DNA from: JBICHM01 sp043101835 | GTDB taxonomy: Bacteria > Planctomycetota > Phycisphaerae > Phycisphaerales > UBA1924 | Assembly: GCA_043101835.1 (NCBI GenBank) | Contig: JBICHM010000061.1 | Span: 1-11,832 of the forward strand | Direction: 5' to 3' | DNA: 11,832 nucleotides | Part shown: positions 5,769 to 11,832 of the stretch, piece after piece | Layout of the letters: each line of letters starts with the position of its first letter | Position numbering within the stretch: the stretch's first letter is position 1 | Notes under the pieces: generated by a model | Database searches by the model: none | Told to the model about the DNA's origin: nothing | The model's input: the letters and a program-made list of their open reading frames with translations, nothing else | Made by a program: the position numbers and the translations under genes

Positions 5769-7241
5769 TCACTCGGGGAGCATCAGGTCGAGGCGGCCGA
5801 CAGCCCCGTTGGGGGCGCGCACGATCGCCGTGACTTCCTCTGCCCCCGCGGCGACGCCGATGCGCGCCAGCTCGGTGAAGAAATCGACGCGCGTCGCGAT
5901 CGGCGTCTCATTTAGGGCCACGATCAGCAGTCCCGCCCGGTAGCCGAGGCGCGCCGCTTCCGAGTCTTCCCGCACGGATTCGACGCGCACGCCGCCATCA
6001 TCGTCGGTCAGCGAGACCAGCCCGAACCGAGCGATCGCCGTCGCGAGCATCTCGAAGCGGTCGTTCTCGCCGGCGAGCGCCCGAGCGACCTCGGGGGTCA
6101 CCTGCTGCAGGACGCCCGCGGCGTTGAAGCGCGCCGCGCCCAGTGTGACCGGGATCTCGATCGTCTCCCCCGCGCGCCACACCGTCATGTTGATCGTCTC
6201 GCCCGGCTGGCGGTTGCCAATCAGGCTCTGCATCACATGCACGCGCGGCGAACGCCGACCGTTCACCGACAGCACGATGTCATTCTCGCGCAGGCCCGCT
6301 TCATCCGCCGGCGTGCCCGGCGACACACCCGAGACCACCACGCCCGAGCCCTCGGCGAAGCCCGCGGCCTCGGCGTTCACCGGGTTCAACTCCGCGAGCG
6401 TCACGCCGAGGAAGCCCTTCAGCACGTAGCCCGCGCCCATGAGCTGGCCGGCGACCGACTCGATGGTGTCCAGCGGGATGGCGAACGAGATGCCGCCGGA
6501 GACGCCGGTGTTCGGATCGAACATCCCGCGGCTGCGGTCGGTGATGATCGCCGTGTTCATCCCGATGACGCGCCCGTTCACGTCCACAAGCGGGCCGCCG
6601 GAGTTGCCGGGGTTGATCGCGGCGTCGGTCTGGATGTAGTTCGTGTACCCCACCGAGCGGCTGGTGCGCGCCGTGCGCCCGAGCCCGCTGACGATGCCCT
6701 CGCTCATCGAGAACTTGAAGCCGAAGGGGCTGCCGAAGGCGAAGACCTTGTCGCCCTGGAAGACCGGCTCAGCCGTCGCCCGGCGCGCGGGGAACAGCAG
6801 CGAATCGTCCGAGGTCACCTTCACCACCGCGATGTCGGTGGATCGATCCATGCCGATCAGTTCGGCGCGGCGCACGCGACCGTCGTAGAACTGCACGGTG
6901 ATGCGCTCGGCGCCGTCGATGACATGCGCGTTGGTGATGATGTGGCCGTCGGCGTCAAAGACCCAGCCGGAGCCGTTGGAGTTGCCCACCTCGCCGCGCG
7001 GGCTGCGGACGAGCACATCCACGTAGACGACCGACGGCTCCACGGCCTGCGCGAGATCGCGGATCGACTGATTGATCCGCTCGAGCAGGTTGTCCTGATT
7101 GAGGCGGTCCTGCGCGAGGGTGATCATCGCGCTGGTCCGCGCCGCCTGGAGCTGCTGCACGGCGCTCGGGCCGAAGAGGAGGGTCAGCGCGGCGGCGATC
7201 GCCACCACGAGGCTCGGGCCGTACGACTGAATGCGTCTCAT
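5769..7241 (-). CDS. HtrA/Deg family serine protease with two PDZ domains
   Basis: The 490-residue protein has an N-terminal hydrophobic segment (about 10-25) that would act as signal anchor or signal peptide, placing it in the periplasm or at the membrane. A trypsin-like domain follows, with a complete triad: His106 in TNAHV, Asp136 in STDIAVVKV and Ser214 in GNSGGPL. A first PDZ domain spans about 275-365 (GFLGVTLAELNP onward) and a second about 395-488. The family degrades or refolds damaged envelope proteins. The ATG at 7241 has GGAGG 6 nt upstream (7248-7252) and overlaps the stop of panB as ATGA, so translation is probably coupled although the functions are unrelated. A 162-bp gap then separates it from the ABC ATPase. 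The linkage to panB looks like operon packing rather than a pathway. Confidence 0.95.
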   Translation of the reverse strand: MRRIQSYGPSLVVAIAAALTLLFGPSAVQQLQAARTSAMITLAQDRLNQDNLLERINQSIRDLAQAVEPSVVYVDVLVRSPRGEVGNSNGSGWVFDADGHIITNAHVIDGAERITVQFYDGRVRRAELIGMDRSTDIAVVKVTSDDSLLFPARRATAEPVFQGDKVFAFGSPFGFKFSMSEGIVSGLGRTARTSRSVGYTNYIQTDAAINPGNSGGPLVDVNGRVIGMNTAIITDRSRGMFDPNTGVSGGISFAIPLDTIESVAGQLMGAGYVLKGFLGVTLAELNPVNAEAAGFAEGSGVVVSGVSPGTPADEAGLRENDIVLSVNGRRSPRVHVMQSLIGNRQPGETINMTVWRAGETIEIPVTLGAARFNAAGVLQQVTPEVARALAGENDRFEMLATAIARFGLVSLTDDDGGVRVESVREDSEAARLGYRAGLLIVALNETPIATRVDFFTELARIGVAAGAEEVTAIVRAPNGAVGRLDLMLPE

Positions 7242-8149
7242 CCGGTTCCTCCGCGCACACTGGAGACGCCGGGCTTCGCCGGCGCTTCGGGGGCTCCATC
7301 GGCATTTCGAGCGGCGAGCCGTTCCGATTCACCCGGCTTCATCCGATAGCGGTGCTCTGTCACCGCGCCTTCCCGGACGCGCCGGATCCACTGCGCCGCG
7401 GCCCCCTGCACGGCCTCGCCGAGTCTCGCTACCGGCTCCGCGAAGGGGGGTTGCCAGTCCGTCAGGCCCAGGAGGTCCTGCAGCACGAGGATCTCGCCGT
7501 GGCACGCCGGCCCAGCGCCGATGCCGATAACCGGCACGCGCGAGCGCTCGACGATCTGCTCGGTGACCTCCGGCGGCGCCGCCTCGATCAGCAGCATCAC
7601 GCACCCAGCCTCTTCCAGCGCGATCGCATCGGTGACGATCCGACGCGCCTCGTCCGCCGTTCGCCCGCTCGACGAGTAGCCGCCCGTCATCCCCGCGCGC
7701 TGCGGGCGCGAGCCGACATGGCCGCACACCGGCACGCCCGCGCGAGACATCTTCGCCACCAGCGACCCGAACGAAGCGTCGGCCTCGATCTTCACGATGT
7801 CCGCCATCCCCTCGGTGACGAACCGCCCGGCGTTGCGGATGCCTTCCGCCTCGTCAGCGTGGTAGCTCATGAAGGGCATGTCGCCCATGACAACGGTGTT
7901 CGGGGCGCCGCGTTTCACCGCGGCGGTCAGCGCGAGGGACATCTCCAATGGCATGTGCACCGTGCCGGGCAGGCCGAGCACCATCTCGGCGGCGGTGTCT
8001 CCGACGAGCAGCAGGTGCACGCCTGCGCGCTCCAGCCATCGGGCGGTGGTGGCGTCGTAGCAGGTCAGGCAGGCGAATCGCTCGCCGCCGCGCGCCATCC
8101 GGTGCAGGGTGCGAAGGGTGACCGGCGATGGGGGGGGCGTCTCGGGCAC
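7238..8149 (-). CDS. panB: 3-methyl-2-oxobutanoate hydroxymethyltransferase
   Basis: The 303-residue protein transfers a hydroxymethyl group from 5,10-methylene-tetrahydrofolate to 2-oxoisovalerate, making ketopantoate, the first committed step toward pantothenate and CoA. It is a cytoplasmic TIM-barrel enzyme. LLVGD (47-51), VVMGDMPFMSY (86-96) and VKIEAD (119-124) supply the metal ligands Asp51, Asp90 and Glu122; Glu189 in LLIEAAP matches the catalytic glutamate; VCGHVGSRPQ and VIGIGAG are also family hallmarks. It is about 30-40 residues longer than typical PanB because of a C-terminal Pro/Ala-rich tail, whose last codons contain the ribosome site of htrA. The start is a GTG without Shine-Dalgarno, 9 bp after the vsr stop; a TAGAAT element 6 nt upstream suggests its own leaderless message. 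A downstream ATG (residue 18) is possible but would cut into the domain. Confidence 0.96.
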   Translation of the reverse strand: MPETPPPSPVTLRTLHRMARGGERFACLTCYDATTARWLERAGVHLLLVGDTAAEMVLGLPGTVHMPLEMSLALTAAVKRGAPNTVVMGDMPFMSYHADEAEGIRNAGRFVTEGMADIVKIEADASFGSLVAKMSRAGVPVCGHVGSRPQRAGMTGGYSSSGRTADEARRIVTDAIALEEAGCVMLLIEAAPPEVTEQIVERSRVPVIGIGAGPACHGEILVLQDLLGLTDWQPPFAEPVARLGEAVQGAAAQWIRRVREGAVTEHRYRMKPGESERLAARNADGAPEAPAKPGVSSVRGGTG

Positions 8150-8155
8150 GCTGCG

Positions 8156-8161
8156 ATTCTA
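8156..8161 (-). promoter_or_regulatory. Candidate -10 element (TAGAAT) for a leaderless panB message
   Basis: TAGAAT on the minus strand lies 6 nt upstream of the panB GTG (8149) and includes the TAG stop codon of vsr. There is no -35 match. Its position is the same as that of the TANNNT elements before nadB and the thioesterase gene, which is the reason for calling it. Confidence 0.4.
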
Positions 8162-8611
8162 CAGCGCGCGAGCAGGTGATTTCCCGACCCGTCCACGCCG
8201 CTCAAGGCGGTTTCTGGCGATCCGCCCGATCCGCGCGGCGCACCGACCCGGGCTCGCACGCACCTCGTGCTCCCACAGGCGGACCACGCGCCAGCCGAGC
8301 GCATCGAGCTCCGCCGTCACGCGCCGGTCCCGCGCCATGTTCCGATCGATCTTCTCGTGCCAATACGCGCTGTTGCTCGCCGGACGCCGGCAGTGCTCCG
8401 GGCAGCCGTGCCAGAAGCAGCCGTCCACGAACACTGCCACGCGTGCGGCGACGAGCACCACATCCGGCGAGCCCGGCAGGCGACGGCGCAGGCTGTAGCG
8501 CAGCCCGCGCCGGTGCAGTGCGCTGCGCAGCAGCAGTTCGCACGAGGTGTCGCGCGACTTCACGCGCCGCATCGTCTCGGATCGCTGGCTCGCAGAGCGG
8601 TCGTCAGCCAC
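8159..8611 (-). CDS. vsr: Very short patch repair (Vsr) endonuclease
   Basis: The 150-residue protein resembles E. coli Vsr, which nicks 5' of the thymine in T:G mismatches arising by deamination of 5-methylcytosine. The N-terminus MADDRSASQRSETMRRVKS aligns in register with the E. coli start, Glu25 is in place, LPGSPD carries the catalytic Asp50, and FVDGCFWHGCPEH (61-73) holds the Trp/His and zinc-binding Cys/His cluster. KIDRNMARDRR and LGWRVVRLWEHE complete the fold. I chose the GTG at 8611 on this alignment; it overlaps the nadB stop by 8 bp, and the frame open to 8899 is antisense-free noise inside nadB. No cytosine methyltransferase gene, the usual neighbour, is visible. The C-terminus is Arg-rich. 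Co-transcription with nadB is likely. Confidence 0.93.
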   Translation of the reverse strand: MADDRSASQRSETMRRVKSRDTSCELLLRSALHRRGLRYSLRRRLPGSPDVVLVAARVAVFVDGCFWHGCPEHCRRPASNSAYWHEKIDRNMARDRRVTAELDALGWRVVRLWEHEVRASPGRCAARIGRIARNRLERRGRVGKSPARAL

Positions 8612-10286
8612 CGGCGGGTTGCGCCTCGCCGACCGGCACGGTGCGCGGCGACGTGTCGCCGCGCCGCCACAGGTCGTGCTCTCGCCAGCGGTCGGCGGCG
8701 TCGGGGAAGTCGGCGCGCGCATGGCATCCGCGTGACTCTTCGCGCCACAAGGCGCTCTGCGCGACCAGCGCGCCGACGAGCAGCATGTTCTGCGTCTCCC
8801 ATCCGGCGGGGTCGTCGAGCACCTTGTCGAGGCTGTAGCGCGCCCAGAAGTCGAACATCTCGCCGACATCCGCCAGGCGCGCACCCGTGCGTTGCACACC
8901 GACGTTGCGCCACATCACCGAGCGCAGGCTGGTGCGCACATCGTTCAGGTCGAGCTCGCCCCGGTCGGATGACGGGATCTCGCTGACGATTCGGATCGGC
9001 GCGTCCGGCGGGCGCACGCCCCATGCGTTGTCGGCCGAGCGCATCTCAGCGCACGCATCGCCGGCGATCTGCCCGAAGACCAACCCCTCGAGCAGCGAGT
9101 TGCTCGCGAGCCGGTTCGCACCGTGGAGCCCCGTCGAGGCCGCCTCGCCCACGGCGTACAGGCCCGGCACATCGCTCCGCCCGCACGCATCCGTGCGGAT
9201 GCCGCCAATCAGGTAGTGGGCCGCGGGATGGACGGGGATGAGGTCGGAGGCCGGATCGAGGTCGAACCGCTGGAGCTGCGCCGCGACGCTCGGGAACCGG
9301 GCGGCGAAGTTCTCGATGGTGCGCGCATCGAGATAGACGTGCGACTCGCCCGTCTGCGCGAGGTGCTCGCTGATTGCGCGGCTCACGATGTCGCGCGGCG
9401 CCAGGTCCGCGCGCTCGTGCACGCCCTGCATGAACCGGTGCCCGGAGCGATCGACCAGCGTTGCGCCCTCGCCCCGAACCGCCTCGCTGACGAGCGAGCG
9501 CGCTGAGCCGGCGATGTAGAGCGTCGTCGGGTGGAACTGCATGAACGCCATGTCGGCGACGGTTGCGCCGGCGCGATACGCCAGCGCGATGCCGTCCCCG
9601 GTCGAAACCGGCGGATTGGTCGTCTCACGCCAGACCGAGCCGGCGCCGCCGGAGGCGATGATCGTCGCACGAGCCCAGATCAACTGGAGGCCGTACTTGG
9701 GGTGGTGCGTGATCGCCCCCATGCACGGCGCGCCGACGCCGTCGCCCGCGGTCAGCAGGTCGAGCGCGAAGCAGGCGTCGAAGATCCGCGCCTGCGGCAG
9801 CGAGCGAACCTTCTCCCAGAGGCAGCGCACCAGTTCGTGCCCCGTCGCGTCGCCGCCGGCGTGGACGATGCGCTTCGCGGAGTGGCCGCCCTCGAGGCCG
9901 AAGGCCAGTTCTCCCTCCGGCGTGCGGTCGAGGCGCATGCCCCAGTCGATCAGTTCGCCGATGCGGTCGGCGGCCTGCTCGACGACGAGGCGCACGACAG
10001 ACTCATCGCAGAGGCCCGCGCCGGCCTCGAGCGTGTCGGCGATGTGGCCGTCAATGGTGTCGCCTTCGGTGAGGACGCCGGCGATGCCGCCCTGCGCCCA
10101 GGCGGTGCTCGACGCCCCGCGCCCCTGCTTGCAGCAGAGGATCACCTCGCCGTGGCGCGTCGCCTCGATCGCCGCGCGCAGCCCCGCGGCCCCCGCGCCG
10201 ATCACCAGCGTGTCGGTGAAAATCTGCGGCAGCAGCGACCCACGGAAAGGGATCAGTCGCCGACGTTCGTCGAAGATGCCGTGCAT
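8604..10286 (-). CDS. nadB: L-aspartate oxidase
   Basis: The 560-residue flavoprotein oxidises L-aspartate to iminoaspartate, the first step of de novo NAD synthesis; NadA, not in this window, would then form quinolinate. The FAD site starts with LVIGAGAAGLRAA (27-39), followed by SSTAWAQGGIAG (59-70), FHPTTLY (251-257), SEAVRGEGA (267-275), AHYLIGGI (356-363) and LYAVGEAASTGLHGANRLAS (376-395), all hallmarks of the NadB/SdhA family; the C-terminal helical domain is also present. The length is normal for NadB. The ATG at 10286 has no Shine-Dalgarno but lies 7 nt after TACACT, suggesting a leaderless transcript. It is the first gene of the nadB-vsr-panB-htrA cluster and is divergent from the thioesterase gene. 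Fumarate reductase subunit is the alternative, unlikely given the SSTAWAQGG motif and isolation. Confidence 0.96.
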   Translation of the reverse strand: MHGIFDERRRLIPFRGSLLPQIFTDTLVIGAGAAGLRAAIEATRHGEVILCCKQGRGASSTAWAQGGIAGVLTEGDTIDGHIADTLEAGAGLCDESVVRLVVEQAADRIGELIDWGMRLDRTPEGELAFGLEGGHSAKRIVHAGGDATGHELVRCLWEKVRSLPQARIFDACFALDLLTAGDGVGAPCMGAITHHPKYGLQLIWARATIIASGGAGSVWRETTNPPVSTGDGIALAYRAGATVADMAFMQFHPTTLYIAGSARSLVSEAVRGEGATLVDRSGHRFMQGVHERADLAPRDIVSRAISEHLAQTGESHVYLDARTIENFAARFPSVAAQLQRFDLDPASDLIPVHPAAHYLIGGIRTDACGRSDVPGLYAVGEAASTGLHGANRLASNSLLEGLVFGQIAGDACAEMRSADNAWGVRPPDAPIRIVSEIPSSDRGELDLNDVRTSLRSVMWRNVGVQRTGARLADVGEMFDFWARYSLDKVLDDPAGWETQNMLLVGALVAQSALWREESRGCHARADFPDAADRWREHDLWRRGDTSPRTVPVGEAQPAGG

Positions 10287-10293
10287 CGCCGCC

Positions 10294-10299
10294 AGTGTA
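10294..10299 (-). promoter_or_regulatory. -10 element (TACACT) of a probable leaderless nadB promoter
   Basis: TACACT on the minus strand is 7 nt upstream of the nadB ATG, so transcription would begin at or next to the A of the start codon. No -35 consensus and no ribosome site are present in the 53-bp gap. Confidence 0.55.
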
Positions 10300-10327
10300 T
10301 CCGCGCCGCCCGTCCCGCCCCGCCTCC

Positions 10328-10333
10328 TATCAT
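10328..10333 (+). promoter_or_regulatory. -10 element (TATCAT) of a probable leaderless thioesterase-purN promoter
   Basis: TATCAT on the plus strand ends 6 nt before the ATG at 10340, mirroring the nadB element in the same gap. The -35 zones of the two promoters would interdigitate, so polymerase binding may be mutually exclusive. No Shine-Dalgarno sequence lies between the element and the ATG. Confidence 0.55.
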
Positions 10334-10339
10334 CCGGCC

Positions 10340-10771
10340 ATGCCGACCCCGCGCCCCGACGACGCCAGCCGCCCCGAGCGACGCCTCGCCCTGCGCGTCA
10401 TCGCGATGCCCAAGGACACCAACCAGTACGGCACCGTCTTCGGCGGCGTCATCCTCTCCTATATCGACCAGGCAGGGTTCATCGAAGCCCGGCGCCACGG
10501 CGCGCACCGCTGGGTGACCGCAGCGATGGACCGGGTGGATTTCACCGCTCCGGTCATGGTGGGGGATGTCGTCAATCTCTACGCCGAGACCGAGCGCACC
10601 GGCACCAAGAGCGTAACGGTGCGCGTGGAGGTCGAGGCCGAGCGGTACCTGACCGGCGACTGCGTGCCGGTGACAAGCGCCACGTTGACGATGGTGGCCG
10701 TGAACGCCGCGGGCAAGCCGATTCCGTTCAACATGCCGCCGACGGTCAGCGAGCCGGGGGTGACGGCGTGA
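10340..10771 (+). CDS. YciA-type acyl-CoA thioesterase (hotdog fold)
   Basis: The 143-residue cytoplasmic protein belongs to the YciA/BACH thioesterase family, which hydrolyses acyl-CoA to free acid and CoA. MPKDTNQYGTVFGGVILSYI (23-42) is the family motif (PxDTNxxGxxFGG), and Asp43 in the following DQAG is the expected catalytic aspartate; VDFTAPVMVGDVV and the SATLTMVAVN strand complete the hotdog. The chain-length preference cannot be read from the sequence. The ATG at 10340 is chosen because homology follows and because TATCAT lies 6 nt upstream, suggesting a leaderless start; an upstream extension to 10295 would run through the promoter region. It is the first gene of the plus-strand unit and overlaps purN by GTGA. 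Confidence 0.93.
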   Translation: MPTPRPDDASRPERRLALRVIAMPKDTNQYGTVFGGVILSYIDQAGFIEARRHGAHRWVTAAMDRVDFTAPVMVGDVVNLYAETERTGTKSVTVRVEVEAERYLTGDCVPVTSATLTMVAVNAAGKPIPFNMPPTVSEPGVTA

Positions 10772-11376
10772 CCGCGCGCCTCGCGGCGTGCATCTCCGGC
10801 GGCGGGCGAACGCTCCTGAACCTCGCCGACCGCATCGACGCAGGGCGACTCGACGCCGAGATCGCGCTGGTGATCGCCAGCCGCGAGTGCGCTGGCGCAG
10901 CACGCGCTCGCGAACGCGGACTGCCAGTCGTCGTCGAGCCCGGCGATATCCCCGTCGAGCGTCTCGGCGCGATGCTGCGCGAGGCGAAGGCGGAGTGGGT
11001 CGTCCTCGCCGGCTACCTGCGCCTGCTGCCCATCCCGCCGGGGTTCGAAGGGCGCATCGTGAACATCCACCCGGCGCTGCTGCCGTCGTTCGGCGGGCGC
11101 GGGATGCACGGCGAGCGCGTGCACCGGGCCGTCATCGACGCCGGCTGTAAGGTCTCCGGCTGCACGGTGCACCTCTGCGACGACCGGTATGACACCGGGC
11201 CGATCATCCTGCAGCGTGCCTGCGAGGTGCGCGATGACGACACGCCAGCCACGCTCGGCGCGCGCGTCTTCGAACTCGAAACCGAGGCCCTGCCCGATGC
11301 CCTCTCGCTGCTGCTCTCGGGCGCTGTCGATGTGGAGGGCCGTCGCACGCGCAGGCACGCGCCGGCGGAGCGGTGA
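10768..11376 (+). CDS. purN: Phosphoribosylglycinamide formyltransferase
   Basis: The 202-residue enzyme transfers a formyl group from 10-formyl-tetrahydrofolate to glycinamide ribonucleotide, the third step of purine synthesis, in the cytoplasm. The phosphate-binding loop is ISGGGRTLLNL (9-19), a variant of the usual SGxGSNLQ. The catalytic triad is in place: Asn99 and His101 in NIHPALLPSF and Asp142 in DRYDTGPIILQ; VLAGYLRLL is also typical. The length is normal. The start is the GTG at 10768, which overlaps the thioesterase stop (GTGA), with only a G-rich stretch upstream, so translation is probably coupled. Its stop overlaps the GTG of the next gene in the same way. No other purine gene is nearby. 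Confidence 0.95.
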   Translation: MTARLAACISGGGRTLLNLADRIDAGRLDAEIALVIASRECAGAARARERGLPVVVEPGDIPVERLGAMLREAKAEWVVLAGYLRLLPIPPGFEGRIVNIHPALLPSFGGRGMHGERVHRAVIDAGCKVSGCTVHLCDDRYDTGPIILQRACEVRDDDTPATLGARVFELETEALPDALSLLLSGAVDVEGRRTRRHAPAER

Positions 11377-11832
11377 TTGCGCGCCTTGCACTGTGTCTCG
11401 CTCTCCTGTTGGGCACGCCGGCGCTCGCGCAGGACGAGCCGGCGTACCGCGAGCACTACCAGCGGGCCCGGGACCTCGCTCGGGCCGGCGAGCGCGACGG
11501 CGCGGCCGAAACGCTGCTCGACGCGATCACCCACGGCTACACCGACTTCTTCGCGATGGAGCGCGACGGGGCGCTCGCGCCGATCCGTGCAACCGAGCAG
11601 TACCAGGCGATCCTGCTCGGCTGGCGGGAGCTGCTCGACGCCCGCGGCGCCGCCGACGCCGCGAGCGCGCGCGAGGCGCTCGGCAAAGCCTACCGCGTCG
11701 TCCGCGACGATGACCTGCGCATACACTTCGTCCACGCGCACCGTGAGGAGGCAATCGCCGATGCGCTCGCCGACCTGCGCGCAGTAGCGCGCTGGTGGGA
11801 CGCGACGATCCTCGCCGCCCTGCCCGCCGCCC
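11373..11832 (+). CDS. Secreted protein with TPR-like N-terminal region (cut by window edge)
   Basis: I do not recognise the full protein; 153 residues are visible and the frame is open at the right edge. The GTG at 11373 overlaps the purN stop (GTGA). A typical signal peptide spans residues 1-19, with a Leu-rich core and an ALA cleavage site before QDEP, so the product is exported. Residues 24-90 are amphipathic helices resembling tetratricopeptide repeats: the pattern AAETLLDAITHGYTDF, then a D-x-A-L-x-P-I-R block and QYQAILLGW, fits the TPR variant found in many planctomycete secreted proteins. The remainder (90-153) is also helical and charged. The function cannot be given; a catalytic domain may lie downstream of the window. 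Its coupling to purN looks like operon packing. Confidence 0.7.
   Translation, partial: MIARLALCLALLLGTPALAQDEPAYREHYQRARDLARAGERDGAAETLLDAITHGYTDFFAMERDGALAPIRATEQYQAILLGWRELLDARGAADAASAREALGKAYRVVRDDDLRIHFVHAHREEAIADALADLRAVARWWDATILAALPAA

Noticed and set aside
6237..7349. Plus-strand open frame opposite htrA
   Set aside because: Antisense shadow; the minus strand encodes a complete protease with its catalytic triad.
8612..8899. N-terminal extension of Vsr into nadB
   Set aside because: The alignment with the E. coli Vsr N-terminus begins at the GTG at 8611; the extension overlaps coding nadB and is unlike Vsr.
9541..10767. Upstream extension of the purN frame through the nadB region
   Set aside because: The extension is antisense to nadB and out of keeping with PurN length; the GTG at 10768 starts directly before the PurN motif.
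1..11832. tRNA, rRNA, CRISPR array, insertion sequence, riboswitch or phage genes
   Set aside because: None seen: no repeat-spacer pattern, no transposase or integrase motif, and almost all bases are covered by ordinary coding genes.

Overview
The window is a GC-rich (by eye about two-thirds G+C), gene-dense bacterial chromosome segment. Short intergenic gaps, frequent GTG starts, 4-bp start/stop overlaps, a short chlamydial-type Hc1 histone homologue and the general gene set suggest a member of the PVC group, most plausibly a planctomycete of the Phycisphaerae type. That placement is inference; there is no rRNA or other marker here to settle it.

Layout. Bases 1-10286 are all read on the minus strand, and 10340-11832 on the plus strand. 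Reading leftward from the divergent point near 10310: nadB (L-aspartate oxidase), vsr (mismatch endonuclease), panB (ketopantoate hydroxymethyltransferase) and an HtrA/Deg protease form a tightly packed cluster (8604-10286, 8159-8611, 7238-8149, 5769-7241). After a 162-bp gap comes a two-gene ABC exporter: a DUF4162-type ATPase (4605-5606) and an ABC-2/NatB-type permease (3185-4624), overlapping by 20 bp. After a further 111-bp gap, an unrecognised 215-residue protein (2426-3073) is translationally coupled to a GGDEF diguanylate cyclase (1092-2429). A 121-bp gap leads to a small Hc1-like protein (797-970), a FabZ-type hotdog dehydratase (254-790) and the start of a class I mannose-6-phosphate isomerase (1-232, cut by the window edge). 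On the plus strand, a YciA-type acyl-CoA thioesterase (10340-10771), purN (10768-11376) and a secreted protein (11373 to the edge) are joined by GTGA overlaps.

How it works together. nadB (NAD), panB (CoA), purN (purines) and the two hotdog enzymes (acyl-ACP and acyl-CoA chemistry) are housekeeping metabolism. HtrA and the ABC exporter serve envelope quality control and export. The 2426-3073/1092-2429 pair is a candidate c-di-GMP signalling module with degenerate receiver-like domains. No mobile element, tRNA, rRNA or CRISPR array was seen, and no gap exceeds 300 bp.

The most interesting signal is regulatory. Four starts (nadB, the thioesterase, panB and the alternative ATG of the 2426-3073 gene) have a TANNNT -10-like hexamer only 6-7 nt upstream of the start codon. 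This is the arrangement expected of leaderless mRNAs. In contrast, internal genes such as htrA and the permease have strong Shine-Dalgarno sequences. A second unusual signal is an in-frame A-AAA-AAG slippery heptamer, followed by a potential stem-loop, in the ABC ATPase gene. I did not find a clearly new multi-gene system; the signalling pair is the least understood part.
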